Part shown: positions 7,372 to 17,204 of the stretch, piece after piece
How positions within the stretch are numbered: the first letter of the stretch is position 1
How the letters are laid out: each line of letters begins with the position of its first letter
Source: an uncultured beta proteobacterium
Lineage (GTDB): Bacteria > Pseudomonadota > Gammaproteobacteria > Burkholderiales > Burkholderiaceae_C
Direction: 5' to 3'
Length of the DNA: 64,000 nt
Assembly (NCBI GenBank): GCA_903938815.1
Contig: CAJAES010000036.1
Span: 1 to 64,000, forward strand
Translations under genes and position numbers: made by a program
The notes under the pieces: generated by a model
Databases searched by the model: none
The model's input: the letters and a program-made list of their open reading frames with translations, nothing else
What the model was told of the DNA's origin: nothing

Positions 7372-9596
7372 AGACCGGGGCGGCGTCGGTCCGGGAGGCG
7401 GCGCCGATCGTCGAGCTCTCGGGGGCCGACACGGCCCCCGCGCTGGGCGGTGAGGACGGCGAAGCCGCCCTCACGCGCGCCCGCGCCTTCGCGGAGCCGC
7501 TGCTCACCGGGCGCCTGCTGGACACCGGCGAAGAGGCCTTCGGCCATGCGCAGGGCGTGGCCGATCTGCTCGCCGCGATCGGCGCAGCGCCCAGCGTTCA
7601 GGCGGCGGCCTTTCTGGTCTACGCGGGCGACTGGCTCACGAAGCCGGAAGAGGTGGTGGGCAAGGCCTTCGGGCCTTCCTACGCTGCGCTGGTGGCCGGC
7701 ACGCGGCGCCTGGTCCAGGTGCAGCGCGCTGCGCGCGAGGCGCAGAGTTCGCAGGTCGATGCAGGCCAGCGGCAGCAGCAACTCGAGCGCGTGCGCAAGA
7801 TGCTGCTTGCGTTCTCGCGCGATCTGCGCGTGGTTCTGCTGCGGCTGGCCTCGCGCCTGCAGACGCTGCGCTGGTTTGCCGCCACCCGCACGCCGTGCCC
7901 CGACGCCCTGGCCGCCGAGGCGCTGCAGGTGTTCGCGCCGCTCGCCAACCGGCTCGGCATCTGGCAGGTGAAGTGGGAGATGGAGGACCTGGCCTTCCGT
8001 TTTCTGCAGCCCGAGGCCTATCGCGGCATCGCCGCCCTGCTCGACGAGAAGCGCACCGGGCGCGAGGCCGGCATGCAGGCGGTGCAGGTTGAGGTGCAGG
8101 CGCTGCTGGCCGATGCCGGGCTGCAGGCCGATGTCGTGGGCCGACCCAAGCATCTGTACAGCATCTGGAAGAAGATGCAGGGCAAGCAGCTGGACTTCGA
8201 CCGGATTTTCGACGTGCGCGCGCTTCGCGTGATCGTCGACGACGTGCCGGCCTGCTATGCGGCGCTGGCCCGCGTGCACGAGCGCTACCGGGCGCTGCCC
8301 GAGGAGTACGACGACTACATCGCGCGCCCCAAGCCCAACGGCTACCAGTCGCTGCACACGGTCGTCCTCGGGGACGACGGCCGCACACTCGAGGTGCAGA
8401 TCCGCACGCGGTCGATGCACGAGCACGCCGAGTTCGGCGTGGCGGCGCACTGGGCCTACAAGGAGGCGGGAACGCGCGGCTATGCCGGCGTCACGGCCGC
8501 CGGTGCGTTCGAGGAGCGCGTGGCAGAGGCGCGCAAGGCCGTGCTGCGCCAGCTTCTGGCCTGGGAGCGTGACCTCGCCGAGCCGGCAGCAGCCGACGCC
8601 GCCTTCGACGAGCGCATCTACGTCTTCACGCCTCAGGCCACCATCATCGAGCTGCCCGCGGGCGGCACGCCTGTGGACTTCGCCTACCACCTGCACAGCG
8701 AACTCGGGCACCGTTGCCGGGGCGCCCGCATCGACGGCGCCCTGGTTCCCCTGAACACGCCGCTGGCCAGCGGGCAGACAGTGGAGATCGTCAGCGCCAA
8801 GGAGGGTGGCCCTTCGCGCGACTGGCTCAACGTCGAACTGGGTTACCTGAAGAGCCCGCGCTCGCGCGCCAAGGTGCGCGCCTGGTTCAATGCCGAGCAG
8901 CAAGGGCAGACCATCGCGCGCGGCCGCGAACTCGTCGAAAAGCTGCTGCAGCGCGAAGGCCGCACGGCCATCAAGCTCGACGCGCTGGCCGACCAGTTGG
9001 GCTTCAAGGGCGCCGATGCACTGTTCGAGGTGGTGGGCAAGGACGAGTTCTCGCTGCGCCACATCGAGCAATTGCTGCGTCCGGCGGAACCCGCTGCCGA
9101 CGAGGACCTTGCCCCCGCGCTGCGCCGCTCCCGCAGTGCCGGTGGCGGCGTGCTGGTGGTGGGCGTCGACTCACTGATGACTTCGTTGGCGCGCTGTTGC
9201 CGCCCGGTGCCGCCGGATGTCATCGGCGGCTATGTCACGCGTGGCAAGGGCGTGGCCATCCATCGCCGGGACTGCAGCAACTTCCGCCACATGGCCGCCA
9301 CCGAACCGGGCCGGGTGATCGAAGTCGAGTGGGGCAGTTCCGACCGCGAGGCGGTGTACCCGCTGGATGTCTCGGTGGAGGCCGCTGACCGCCCCGGGCT
9401 GCTGCGCGACATCACCGAGGTGTTCGCCAAGGAGCGGCTCAACGTGACGGGTGTGCAGAGCCAGTCCTCGCACGACACGCGTGGCCGCACGGCGCGCATG
9501 ACCTTCACGGTGGAAGTGCCCGATGCGGCACGCCTGCAGTCGGCACTTTTGCAGGTGGCACGCATCCCGGGCATCCGTCACGCGAGAAGGCGCTGA
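7368..9596 (+). CDS. relA: RelA, (p)ppGpp synthetase
   Basis: A 742-residue long RSH enzyme that makes (p)ppGpp on ribosomes stalled with uncharged tRNA. The N-terminal hydrolase domain (about 20-190) is degenerate: the HD motif of SpoT is replaced by AAAFLVYAGDWL, so hydrolysis is not expected. The synthetase domain has RPKHLYSIWKKM, DVRALRVIV, and PNGYQSLHTVV. A TGS domain (IYVFTPQATIIELP), a zinc-finger/CC region with ARCCRPVPPD, and a C-terminal ACT domain (DRPGLLRDITEVFAKE) follow. Start ATG 7368 overlaps the previous stop. This loss of HD residues distinguishes it from SpoT/Rel. Confidence 0.94.
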   Translation: MKTGAASVREAAPIVELSGADTAPALGGEDGEAALTRARAFAEPLLTGRLLDTGEEAFGHAQGVADLLAAIGAAPSVQAAAFLVYAGDWLTKPEEVVGKAFGPSYAALVAGTRRLVQVQRAAREAQSSQVDAGQRQQQLERVRKMLLAFSRDLRVVLLRLASRLQTLRWFAATRTPCPDALAAEALQVFAPLANRLGIWQVKWEMEDLAFRFLQPEAYRGIAALLDEKRTGREAGMQAVQVEVQALLADAGLQADVVGRPKHLYSIWKKMQGKQLDFDRIFDVRALRVIVDDVPACYAALARVHERYRALPEEYDDYIARPKPNGYQSLHTVVLGDDGRTLEVQIRTRSMHEHAEFGVAAHWAYKEAGTRGYAGVTAAGAFEERVAEARKAVLRQLLAWERDLAEPAAADAAFDERIYVFTPQATIIELPAGGTPVDFAYHLHSELGHRCRGARIDGALVPLNTPLASGQTVEIVSAKEGGPSRDWLNVELGYLKSPRSRAKVRAWFNAEQQGQTIARGRELVEKLLQREGRTAIKLDALADQLGFKGADALFEVVGKDEFSLRHIEQLLRPAEPAADEDLAPALRRSRSAGGGVLVVGVDSLMTSLARCCRPVPPDVIGGYVTRGKGVAIHRRDCSNFRHMAATEPGRVIEVEWGSSDREAVYPLDVSVEAADRPGLLRDITEVFAKERLNVTGVQSQSSHDTRGRTARMTFTVEVPDAARLQSALLQVARIPGIRHARRR

Positions 9597-9621
9597 AGAA
9601 CCACATTTCATCGTGTATAGT
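9593..9621 (+). promoter_or_regulatory. Probable tRNA-Val promoter
   Basis: CTGAAG (9593-9598), overlapping the relA stop, a 17-base spacer, and TATAGT (9616-9621) lie just ahead of the tRNA. The -10 is close to consensus and the -35 is weak. The predicted start near 9628 is five bases before the mature tRNA. Confidence 0.5.
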
Positions 9622-9632
9622 CTTGGGCTCTT

Positions 9633-9709
9633 AGGCGCGTAGCTCAGCTGGTTAGAGCACCACCTTGACATGGTGGGGGTCGTTGGTTCGAGTCCAATCG
9701 CGCCTACCA
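9633..9709 (+). tRNA. tRNA-Val (anticodon GAC)
   Basis: A full cloverleaf of 77 nt. Acceptor stem AGGCGCG (9633-9639) pairs with CGCGCCT (9699-9705), followed by A and an encoded CCA (9707-9709). The D arm contains AGCTCAGCTGGTTAGAGC. Anticodon stem CCACC/GGTGG encloses TTGACAT with anticodon GAC, reading GUC Val codons. The T loop is TTCGAGT. It sits between relA and the terminator, and no integrase lies next to it. Confidence 0.96.
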
Positions 9710-9726
9710 AATCCGGTAGGAAGAAC

Positions 9727-9760
9727 AAGCACCTGGTGGCAACACCAGGTGCTTTTTTCT
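9727..9760 (+). terminator. Strong intrinsic terminator after tRNA-Val
   Basis: A 12-bp perfect stem, AAGCACCTGGTG (9727-9738) with CACCAGGTGCTT (9743-9754), GCAA tetraloop, followed by TTTTCT. It ends the tRNA transcript and isolates it from the transporter gene downstream. Confidence 0.9.
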
Positions 9761-9790
9761 TGGCCCGGCGGCCTTCGCTTCAGGCAAGCC

Positions 9791-9886
9791 TGCAGCCATC
9801 ACCGCAGCTATCACTCCAGCCGTCACTCCAGCCGTCACTCCAGCCGTCACTCCAGCCGTCACTCCAGCCATCACTCCAGCCAAGAG
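9791..9886. repeat. Tandem 12-bp repeat, about eight units
   Basis: Units of TCCAGCCGTCAC repeat without gaps from 9791. The first two units (TGCAGCCATCAC, CGCAGCTATCAC) and the last two are diverged; four central copies (9815-9862) are identical. The unit is a multiple of three, so a reading frame stays open through it (encoding SLQP repeats), but this lies before the likely start of the transporter gene. Its position between a terminator and a start codon suggests a leader-region minisatellite. Confidence 0.9.
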
Positions 9887-9942
9887 TCTCCCATGCGCGC
9901 CAGCGCACGGCGCCGCCAGTGAATCGGTGCGAGACTGGTCCG

Positions 9943-10644
9943 ATGCGATCCCTTCTCCGCCACACCGAACGCCACCGCACCGACCGCATAGGCTGGCTGC
10001 GCGCCGCAGTTCTGGGGGCCAACGACGGCATCGTTTCCACCGCCAGCCTGGTGGTGGGTGTCGCCGCGGCGCAGGGCAACCCCCAGAGCGTCCTGGTGGC
10101 GGGCGTGGCCGGGCTGGTCGCCGGCGCGATGTCCATGGCCGCCGGTGAATATGTCTCGGTCCACTCGCAGGCCGATACCGAGAACGCCGACCTTGCCCGC
10201 GAGCGGGCTGAGATCGAAGCCGATCCCGTCGCGGAGCAGCGCGAACTGGAGGCCATCTATGTGGCCCGCGGGCTGGAGTCCGGGCTGGCCCGACAGGTTG
10301 CCGCGCAACTGATGGCGCACGATGCACTGGGCGCGCACGCACGAGACGAACTCGGCATTTCCGAGGCCTTCGCAGCACGCCCGGTGCAGGCGGCGCTGGC
10401 GTCGGCCGGCAGCTTCGCGTTGGGCGCCGCGCTGCCCCTCGCGGTGGCCTGGCTGTCGCCTCAAGGCCAGTTGATCACCTGGGTGAGCGCCACGTCCCTG
10501 TTTTTCCTGGCCTTGCTGGGCGCGATATCCGCCAGGGCAGGGGGTGCGGCCATCGGCGTGGGCGCCTTGCGGGTGACGTTCTGGGGCGCACTCGCGATGG
10601 CGGTGACGGCAGGCATCGGCGCGCTCTTCGGCACCGTGGCCTGA
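9943..10644 (+). CDS. VIT1/CCC1-family iron/manganese transporter
   Basis: A 233-residue inner-membrane protein of the VIT1/CCC1 (DUF125) family, which in fungi and plants moves Fe2+ or Mn2+ into vacuoles and in bacteria is thought to export them. Typical family motifs are [19 protein letters not shown] in helix 1 and [21 protein letters not shown] in helix 2, followed by the acidic cytoplasmic metal-binding segment ([20 protein letters not shown]) and three C-terminal helices. Start chosen at [15 protein letters not shown]; the open frame continues upstream through the 12-bp repeats and the tRNA but has no family homology there. Confidence 0.85.
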   Translation: MRSLLRHTERHRTDRIGWLRAAVLGANDGIVSTASLVVGVAAAQGNPQSVLVAGVAGLVAGAMSMAAGEYVSVHSQADTENADLARERAEIEADPVAEQRELEAIYVARGLESGLARQVAAQLMAHDALGAHARDELGISEAFAARPVQAALASAGSFALGAALPLAVAWLSPQGQLITWVSATSLFFLALLGAISARAGGAAIGVGALRVTFWGALAMAVTAGIGALFGTVA

Positions 10645-10702
10645 GCCACCACAAGCAAGCTTCCTCCACAGCGCGCCAGACCCGTCACCAGGAGTTCCGA
10701 AC

Positions 10703-11107
10703 ATGACTGTCGTCGAATCCTGCCGTCGTTTCTGTGGTTGCACCCGCAGCCGGTCCCGCGATGCTGTGCGCAGTCTGGCTCGAAGCGTGGCCCCCCTTCA
10801 CTGCGTCGCATGGATGCAGGCCGTGCTGCTGGCTGGTGCAATGGCGATCGGGTTTTCCGCCCACGCCAGCGAAGGAGAACATCTCGCGAGCGACCAGGGT
10901 TGCTTCAACTGCCACTCGGCGAAGGCGCGCCATGCGCCCCCGCTTGGCCGCCTGATCGACGAGATGAAGCGCAAGGGCGATCAGGACGAGGAACTGCAGC
11001 ATGTATTGCGCGAGATCCGTGGCCAGAAGTCCATCCACTCGCACCAGATGATCAGCGACGAATCGGCACTGCTGGTCCTTCGCTGGCTTGCGCAGGGCGG
11101 CAAGTAG
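10703..11107 (+). CDS. Small c-type cytochrome (monoheme)
   Basis: A 134-residue periplasmic cytochrome c. The heme-binding CFNCH motif follows AHASEGEHLASDQG, and MISDESALLVLRWL supplies a plausible axial Met and the C-terminal helix of class I cytochromes. AGGAG eight bases before ATG 10703 supports this start, which gives an unusually long N-terminus: 37 mostly basic, Cys-containing residues before the real signal-peptide core QAVLLAGAMAIGFSAHA. An internal ATG at 10814 would give a normal signal peptide. Electron partner unknown. It stands alone between the transporter and the AI-2E permease. Confidence 0.75.
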   Translation: MTVVESCRRFCGCTRSRSRDAVRSLARSVAPLHCVAWMQAVLLAGAMAIGFSAHASEGEHLASDQGCFNCHSAKARHAPPLGRLIDEMKRKGDQDEELQHVLREIRGQKSIHSHQMISDESALLVLRWLAQGGK

Positions 11108-11239
11108 GGCAGTCAGGCCGCGGCGCCGCCACGACTCGAAGCCAGGTCACCCGCCTCGGCCCGAAAGCGTCGAACCCGCCGTTGGAAACTCTCGGGGCCG
11201 AATGGCTCAGACTCGAAACCCGCACCCTGGAGCCTCGCC

Positions 11240-12379
11240 ATGCAAGCCGACCCTGAAGTCGTCGAAGAACCCGTCTCGTTGCCCACGCCCATCAACGTGC
11301 GCAGTGTCTCGCTGGCGGTGCTGGCCCTGCTGGGCTGCGTTTTCGCATTGCAGTGGGCCAGCGATGTCTTCATCCCGCTGCTGCTGGGGGTGGTGCTCAG
11401 CTACGCGCTCTCGCCCGTGGTCGCGCAGTTGCACCGATGGCGGATTCCGCGAGCGCTGGGTGCCGCGCTCGTCCTGCTGGCTTCCGTGGGCGGTGTCGGC
11501 TCGATGCTTTACAGCGTCAGCGACGATGCGGCCGCGATGGTCGAATCCCTGCCCGCGGCCGCAGAGAAGCTGCGACAGGCGCTGAGGCCCACGCGTGGCG
11601 CGCCGCAGAGCGCCTTCGACAAGGTCCAGGAAGCAGCGGCCAAGCTCGAGCAGGCGGCGGAAGAGACCGGTGGTACCGTCGCGCAGATCCTCGCGAAGGG
11701 CGTGACCCGGGTGCAGATCGAGCGGCCCCGCCTGAACCTGAAGGACTACCTCTGGAGCAGCACCCTCGGGCTGGCCGCGATTGCAGGGCAGGCCGCGGCG
11801 GTGTTCTTCATTGCCTTCTTCCTGCTCAGTTCGGGGGACGGCTTCCGCCGCAAGGTCGTCAGGATCGCCGGGCCTACCTTTGCCCGCCGGCGCATCACGG
11901 TCCAGGTGCTCGACGAGATCACGGCGCAGATCCAGAGCTACCTGATGATCCAGGTGTTCACGAGCGCGCTCGTCGGCCTGGCCACCTGGGCCGTGCTCCT
12001 GTACCTCGGGCTCGAGCGTGCCGCAGTCTGGGGGCTCGTGGCAGCCGTGCTCAACCTGGTGCCCTATCTCGGCGCTCTGGCAACAGCCGGCGGACTGGCG
12101 CTCGTGGCCTTCCTGCAGTTCGGCACCTTCGGGATGGCGGCCCTGATCGGTGGCGTGTCGATGATGATCAACACGGTCGAAGGCAATCTGCTGACGCCCT
12201 GGCTCTCCGGCCGCGCGAGCCGGATGAACCCGGTCGTGATCTTCGTGGGCGTGCTGGCGTTCGGCTGGCTCTGGGGCCTTTGGGGGCTGCTGCTCGGCAC
12301 ACCGCTGATCATGGTGGCGAAATCCATCTGCGACCGCGTCGATGACCTCAAGCCCGTGGGCGATCTGCTGGGCGAGTGA
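11240..12379 (+). CDS. AI-2E family (PerM/TqsA) membrane permease
   Basis: A 379-residue polytopic membrane protein. Three N-terminal helices (for example LAVLALLGCVFALQWASDVF), a soluble loop of about 100 residues with coiled-coil character (SAFDKVQEAAAKLEQAAEET), and about five further helices fit the AI-2E transporter family. The conserved segment GLVAAVLNLVPYLGALATAG and the C-terminal NLLTPWLSGRASRMNPVVIF are hallmarks. Substrates in this family are mostly unknown, with TqsA linked to autoinducer-2 export and others to sodium/proton exchange. It converges on the SLC13 gene with 16 bases between the stops. Confidence 0.85.
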   Translation: MQADPEVVEEPVSLPTPINVRSVSLAVLALLGCVFALQWASDVFIPLLLGVVLSYALSPVVAQLHRWRIPRALGAALVLLASVGGVGSMLYSVSDDAAAMVESLPAAAEKLRQALRPTRGAPQSAFDKVQEAAAKLEQAAEETGGTVAQILAKGVTRVQIERPRLNLKDYLWSSTLGLAAIAGQAAAVFFIAFFLLSSGDGFRRKVVRIAGPTFARRRITVQVLDEITAQIQSYLMIQVFTSALVGLATWAVLLYLGLERAAVWGLVAAVLNLVPYLGALATAGGLALVAFLQFGTFGMAALIGGVSMMINTVEGNLLTPWLSGRASRMNPVVIFVGVLAFGWLWGLWGLLLGTPLIMVAKSICDRVDDLKPVGDLLGE

Positions 12380-12395
12380 TTCGCCCGGCAGGCCT

Positions 12396-14135
12396 TCAAT
12401 GCCGCGTGAACGGGAAGAAGATCGGCACCGCCACGAGTGCGACCATCTGGAACACCAACGCTATCGGCAGGCCCGCGCGGACGAAGTCCTTGAGCGTGTA
12501 TCGCCCCGGGGACATCACCATGAGGTTGGTCTGGTAACCGTAGGGTGTCATGAAGCTGCAACTGGCCCCGTACAGCACGGCCATGATGAAGGGCAGGGGG
12601 TCCAGACCCGTCTTCTGCGCAACGCCCAGCGCGATCGGGAATGCCAGCGCGGCCGCGGCGTTGTTGCTCATCAGCTCGGTCAGGATCCAGGTGACGACCA
12701 GTATCAGGGCCAGCGCGCCGTAGGGGCCGAAATTGTCCACCCCCAGCAGCATGTAGCCGGCCAGAAGCGTTGCGGCCCCGGTCTGCACCATGACTTCGGA
12801 GATCACGAGGGACGAAGCGATGATGACGATGATCTCGTAGGGCATGTTGCGCCGGAGATCGGCCACCTTCGCAAAGCCGAAGGCCAGGAAGGCCGCCAGC
12901 AGCACCAGCAGCACCTTGAGGAAATCGACCACTTCGAATGCCGCCAGCAGGATCGCGCCGACGAAGCCGATCATCGCGAACACGCCCTTGCGCGGATCGG
13001 TGAATTTCTGCACCTCGCGCCTGGAGACGATGACGAAATTGCGCTGCAGGTTGTTTCGCTTCTCGAAGTCCTTGCCCACCACCAGCACCAGCGTGTCGCC
13101 GATGTCGAGCGGCAGATTGGCGATCTGGCCGCGCAGGCGTTCGCTGCCACGGCGCACGGCGATGACGGCGGCGTCGAACTGCGAACGGAAGTCCACTTCC
13201 TTGATGGTGCGGCGCGCCAGCGGCGAGTTGGCCGCGACCACCACCTCGACCAGGTTGTCCAGCGGCAACTGGTAGTGTTGCCCGTGCGTCTCGAGCCCCT
13301 GGAATCGCAGCAGCAGGTCGAGTCGGGTCAGGTCGCCGGTGAAGACGAGAACGTCGCCCGCCTGCAGTGCCTGATCGGGCTGCACGGGCGCGATGATGTA
13401 GCCGTCGCGCACGATCTCGGCCACGAACAGGTGCGACAGCTGCCGCAGGCCGGCGCTTTCCACGGTGGAGCCGACCAACGGCGACCCTGGCATCACCGTG
13501 GCTTCGAGGAAGTAGTCCGAGAGTTCTTCGTCCGCGGGCGGCTGCTCCTTCAGGATGCGCGGATACAGAAGCACCATCGTGAGCCCGCAGGCCACCACGA
13601 TCATGATGCCGACCGGGAACAGGTCGAAGATCTGCAGCGGCGGCAGCTTCTGCCCGATGACGAGGCTGTTGACCAGCAGGTTGGTCGAGGTGCCTACCAG
13701 CGTGAGGATGCCGCCGAGCGACGCGGCAAAGCACATCGGCATCAGCAAGCGCGATGCCGCGTGCGTGCGCAGGGTACGCAGCGGCCCGATCAGCGAGGCC
13801 ACGACCGCCGTGTTGTTCAGGAAGGCGGAATACACCGCCGTCGCCACGTACAGCTTGGTCAGCGCCCAGCGGTAGTTGCCGCGCACCAGCTTGTCCGCCA
13901 TCACCTCGAGCAGCCGCGACTTGTCGAGCACCACCGACAGCAGCAGCAGCACGACCACCGTGACCAGGCCGTTGTTGGTGACTTGCGCCAGGCCCTTCTG
14001 CAGGCTGACGAAGTCGAGCAGCATGAAGGCGAAGGCCACGGCTGCGAACACCGTGGCCGGCGAGCGCCGGCCACGAAGCAGTTCGAAGATCAGCGCGGCC
14101 AGCCCCAGGAAGACGGCGGCCTGCTGGAGGGTCAT
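12396..14135 (-). CDS. SLC13-type permease with TrkA-C domains, likely sulfate uptake
   Basis: A 579-residue inner-membrane carrier. About six N-terminal helices, two central TrkA-C (RCK-C) soluble domains (about residues 200-370, for example [17 protein letters not shown]), and a second helical half match the divalent anion:Na+ symporter family. The [14 protein letters not shown] and [13 protein letters not shown] segments are the paired SNT-like substrate motifs. The start overlaps the cysNC stop by four bases (ATGA), placing it third in a cysD-cysNC-permease operon. That context makes sulfate the likely substrate, similar to SAC1/SLT-type transporters with RCK domains; this is inference. 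Confidence 0.82.
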   Translation of the reverse strand: MTLQQAAVFLGLAALIFELLRGRRSPATVFAAVAFAFMLLDFVSLQKGLAQVTNNGLVTVVVLLLLSVVLDKSRLLEVMADKLVRGNYRWALTKLYVATAVYSAFLNNTAVVASLIGPLRTLRTHAASRLLMPMCFAASLGGILTLVGTSTNLLVNSLVIGQKLPPLQIFDLFPVGIMIVVACGLTMVLLYPRILKEQPPADEELSDYFLEATVMPGSPLVGSTVESAGLRQLSHLFVAEIVRDGYIIAPVQPDQALQAGDVLVFTGDLTRLDLLLRFQGLETHGQHYQLPLDNLVEVVVAANSPLARRTIKEVDFRSQFDAAVIAVRRGSERLRGQIANLPLDIGDTLVLVVGKDFEKRNNLQRNFVIVSRREVQKFTDPRKGVFAMIGFVGAILLAAFEVVDFLKVLLVLLAAFLAFGFAKVADLRRNMPYEIIVIIASSLVISEVMVQTGAATLLAGYMLLGVDNFGPYGALALILVVTWILTELMSNNAAAALAFPIALGVAQKTGLDPLPFIMAVLYGASCSFMTPYGYQTNLMVMSPGRYTLKDFVRAGLPIALVFQMVALVAVPIFFPFTRH

Positions 14136-16039
14136 GAAGGAATCATGCCCTTGGCACGGAGCATCGCGATCACCTGGTCGGCCGCTTCATCGGACGTCAG
14201 CTTCGTCGTGTCGATGCGGATCTCCGGGCTCTCCGGGGCCTCATACGGCGAATCGATGCCCGTGAAGTTGGAGAGTTCGCCGCGGCGAGCCTTCTTGTAC
14301 AGGCCCTTCACGTCCCGGGCTTCGGCCACGTCCAGCGGGGTGTCGACGTGCACCTCGATGAACTCTCCCTCGCCCACCAGGCTTCGTGCCAGCGCACGCT
14401 CGGAGCGGAAGGGGGAAATGAAGGCCGTCAGGACGATCAGGCCGGCGTCCACCATCAGGTGAGCTACCTCGCCCACGCGCCGAACGTTCTCGATGCGGTC
14501 GCCTTCGGTGAAGCCCAGGTCCTTGTTCAGGCCGTGCCGCACGTTGTCGCCGTCGAGCAGGTAGGAATGGCAACCCGCAGCGTAGAGCTTCTTCTCGACG
14601 AGGTTGGCGATGGTCGACTTGCCCGCACCCGACAGGCCGGTGAACCAAAGCACCACGGGCTTGTGGCCCATCAGCTTGGAGCGCGCTTCCTGGTTGACGT
14701 CCACTGCCTGCAGGTGGATGTTGTGCGCCCGGCGCAGCGCGAAGTGCAGCATGCCCGCGCCGACCGTGTTGTTGTTCATCCGGTCGATCAGGATGAAGCC
14801 GCCGGTGTCGCGGTTGAAACTGTACGGATCGAAGGCCACGGCACGGTCGAGCGCGATGTTGCACACGCCGATCTCGTTCAGTTCGAGCTTCTTCGCCGCC
14901 AGGTGCTCCATCGTGTTGACGTTCACCTTGTACTTCGGCTCGGTGATGGTCGCGTTCACCGTGCGGGTGCCGATCTTCATCAGGTACGGACGGCCCGGGA
15001 GCAGGGCATCGTCGGTCATCCAGACGATCGTGCACTCGAACTGGTCGGCCACCTCGGCCGGCGCGTCGGTGCAGGAGATCAGGTCGCCGCGCGAGATGTC
15101 CACCTCGTCGGCCAGGGTGATGGTGACCGATTCGCCGGCAACCGCCTGCGTGCGGTCGCCATCCAGAGCCACGATGCGCGCAACGGTCGATTCACGCCCC
15201 GAAGGCTGCACGCGGATGCGGTCGCCCGGCTTCACACGGCCGCTGGCGATGAGGCCGCAGAAGCCGCGGAAATCGAGGTTCGGCCGGTTGACCCACTGCA
15301 CCGGCAGTCGCAACGGGCCGGCCTGCAGACGGGTCTCGTCGATCTCGGTCGTCTCGAGGAACGCCATCAGCGTCGGCCCGTGGTACCAGCGCATGCGGTC
15401 GCTGCGCTCGACCATGTTGTCGCCCTTCAGGCCCGACAGCGGAATGCTCGTGATGTCGGCCAGCCCGATCTGGGCAGCGAACTCGCGGTACTGCTCGTCG
15501 ATGCGGCGGAAGGTGGCCTCGTCATAGTCGACCAGATCCATCTTGTTGATGGCCAGGACGACCTTGCGGATGCCGATCAGCGACACGAGGAAGCTGTGCC
15601 GGCGCGTCTGGGTCAGGACGCCCTTGCGGGCGTCGATCAGGATCACCGCGACGTCGGCTGTCGACGCACCGGTGATCATGTTGCGCGTGTACTGCTCGTG
15701 CCCCGGGGTGTCGGCGACGATGAACTTGCGCCGGTCGGTGCTGAAGAAGCGGTACGCGACGTCGATCGTGATGCCCTGCTCGCGCTCGGCGGCCAGGCCG
15801 TCGACGAGCAGCGCGAAGTCGATGTCGCCGCCCTGCGTGCCCCACTTCTTCGAGTCGGCCTCGATGGCGGCCAGCTGGTCCTCGAACAGCATCTTCGATT
15901 CGTACAGCAGGCGGCCGATGACCGTGCTCTTGCCGTCGTCGACGCTGCCGCAGGTGATGAATCTCAGCAGGCTCTTCTTTTCGTGCGCCAGGAGGTAGGC
16001 CTCGATGTCGCTGGCGATGAGGTCGGAAACGTGCGCCAT
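14132..16039 (-). CDS. cysNC: CysNC, ATP sulfurylase GTPase subunit fused to APS kinase
   Basis: A 635-residue bifunctional enzyme. Residues about 20-440 are CysN: GTPase P-loop GSVDDGKST, switch motifs [11 protein letters not shown] and INKMDLVD, then EF-Tu-like beta-barrel domains. Residues about 455-635 are APS kinase (CysC), with P-loop GLSGAGKST and [17 protein letters not shown]. With CysD it makes APS from sulfate and ATP and phosphorylates it to PAPS, the universal sulfate donor. The start is one base from the cysD stop. The fused kinase matters: organisms that reduce APS directly do not need PAPS for cysteine, so this set may serve sulfotransferases. Confidence 0.95.
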   Translation of the reverse strand: MAHVSDLIASDIEAYLLAHEKKSLLRFITCGSVDDGKSTVIGRLLYESKMLFEDQLAAIEADSKKWGTQGGDIDFALLVDGLAAEREQGITIDVAYRFFSTDRRKFIVADTPGHEQYTRNMITGASTADVAVILIDARKGVLTQTRRHSFLVSLIGIRKVVLAINKMDLVDYDEATFRRIDEQYREFAAQIGLADITSIPLSGLKGDNMVERSDRMRWYHGPTLMAFLETTEIDETRLQAGPLRLPVQWVNRPNLDFRGFCGLIASGRVKPGDRIRVQPSGRESTVARIVALDGDRTQAVAGESVTITLADEVDISRGDLISCTDAPAEVADQFECTIVWMTDDALLPGRPYLMKIGTRTVNATITEPKYKVNVNTMEHLAAKKLELNEIGVCNIALDRAVAFDPYSFNRDTGGFILIDRMNNNTVGAGMLHFALRRAHNIHLQAVDVNQEARSKLMGHKPVVLWFTGLSGAGKSTIANLVEKKLYAAGCHSYLLDGDNVRHGLNKDLGFTEGDRIENVRRVGEVAHLMVDAGLIVLTAFISPFRSERALARSLVGEGEFIEVHVDTPLDVAEARDVKGLYKKARRGELSNFTGIDSPYEAPESPEIRIDTTKLTSDEAADQVIAMLRAKGMIPS

Positions 16040-16040
16040 G

Positions 16041-16961
16041 TCAGAAGTACCCCTCTTGCTTCTTCTTCTCCATCGACGCCGCTGCGTCGTGGTCGATCAT
16101 TCGCCCCTGGCGCTCCGACGTGCGGGTCAGCAGCATTTCCTGGATGACGGACTTCAGCGTGTCGGCCTCCGACTCCACGGCACCCGACAGCGGGTAGCAG
16201 CCCAGGGTGCGGAAACGCACCTTCTTGAGCATCGGCACCTCGCCGGGGCGCAGCTTCATGCGGTCGTCGTCGACCATGATCAGGGTGCCATCGCGGTCCA
16301 CGACCGGACGTTCCGCAGCGAAGTACAGCGGCACGATGGGAATGTTCTCGAGGTGGATGTACTGCCAGACGTCCAGCTCGGTCCAGTTGCTGATCGGGAA
16401 CACGCGGATCGACTCGCCCTTGAGCTTGCGTCCGTTGTAGAGGTGCCAGAGCTCCGGCCGCTGCGCTTTCGGGTCCCAGCGGTGCTGCGCACTGCGAAAC
16501 GAGAAGATCCGTTCCTTGGCACGTGACTTTTCCTCGTCGCGGCGGGCGCCGCCGAACGCGGCGTCGAAGCCGTGGAGGTCCAGCGCCTGCTTCAGACCCT
16601 GCGTCTTCCACATGTCGGTGTGGATCTGCGAGCCGTGGTCGAAGGGGTTGATGCCGAGCGCCTTCGCCTCGGGGTTCTGGTACACCAGCAGTTCCATGCC
16701 GAGTTCGCGCGCCATGCGCTCCCGCAGGGCGTACATGTCCCGGAACTTCCAGGTGGTGTCCACGTGCAGCAGAGGGAAGGGCGGCGGCGCCGGGTAGAAC
16801 GCCTTCTTGGCCAGATGCAGCATCACGGCGCTGTCCTTGCCGATCGAATACAGCATGACCGGGCGTTCGGCCTCGGCCACCACCTCCCGCAGGATGTGGA
16901 TGCTCTCGGCTTCGAGCCGCTGAAGGTGGGTCAGGCGCGTCGGCGCCACGATTTCGCTCAT
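16041..16961 (-). CDS. cysD: CysD, ATP sulfurylase catalytic subunit
   Basis: A 306-residue PP-loop adenylyltransferase that forms APS from ATP and sulfate, driven by GTP hydrolysis in CysN. The PP-loop is [39 protein letters not shown] and [15 protein letters not shown] are family signatures, and the C-terminus EKKKQEGYF is typical. First gene of the cysD-cysNC-permease operon. No cysH, cysI or cysG lies nearby, so the operon looks dedicated to sulfate activation rather than reduction. Confidence 0.95.
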   Translation of the reverse strand: MSEIVAPTRLTHLQRLEAESIHILREVVAEAERPVMLYSIGKDSAVMLHLAKKAFYPAPPPFPLLHVDTTWKFRDMYALRERMARELGMELLVYQNPEAKALGINPFDHGSQIHTDMWKTQGLKQALDLHGFDAAFGGARRDEEKSRAKERIFSFRSAQHRWDPKAQRPELWHLYNGRKLKGESIRVFPISNWTELDVWQYIHLENIPIVPLYFAAERPVVDRDGTLIMVDDDRMKLRPGEVPMLKKVRFRTLGCYPLSGAVESEADTLKSVIQEMLLTRTSERQGRMIDHDAAASMEKKKQEGYF

Positions 16962-17204
16962 GGAATGGGTGTTCCGAGGTGCTGGAGGTGTTCCAGGGGG
17001 AATGGCAAGCTTCGTGCCAGGTCACGCAGACGGTGGTCCGGCAGGGCGGGAGTATCTCGCATCGGCCTGACCCGACACCCCACCGCGCTCCCCCTAACTC
17101 CGGTCAGATGCGCCGGAATTGGCGGTGATCGGCAATGTTATTCAAGCCAACGTCCCATCCGTTCCCAGGCAAAGATCCCCGCTCACTTCCCAGAAGGAGC
17201 CCCG
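16962..17204. other. Divergent intergenic region cysD / small protein
   Basis: 243 bases between the divergent cysD and 127-residue protein genes. It must hold promoters for both. I see no clear -35/-10 pair, no CysB-like palindrome that I would stand behind, and no RNA structure. Confidence 0.4.

Noticed and set aside
7368-9596. Bifunctional SpoT/Rel with hydrolase activity
   Set aside because: The HD motif is replaced by AAAFLVYAGDWL.
9633-9760. Integration site of a mobile element at tRNA-Val
   Set aside because: No integrase, no direct repeat of the tRNA 3' end and no foreign genes next to it; a terminator follows directly.
9791-9886. CRISPR array
   Set aside because: Units are 12 bp and contiguous with no spacers; no cas genes nearby.
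9670-9942. N-terminal extension of the VIT1-family protein through the tRNA end and repeats
   Set aside because: The frame is open only because the repeat unit is a multiple of three; family homology and the cation-transporter fold begin at MRSLLRHTE.
12342-14462. A 706-codon plus-strand frame over the SLC13 gene
   Set aside because: Low-complexity His/Arg/Gln/Asp translation; it is the shadow of a clear membrane carrier on the other strand.
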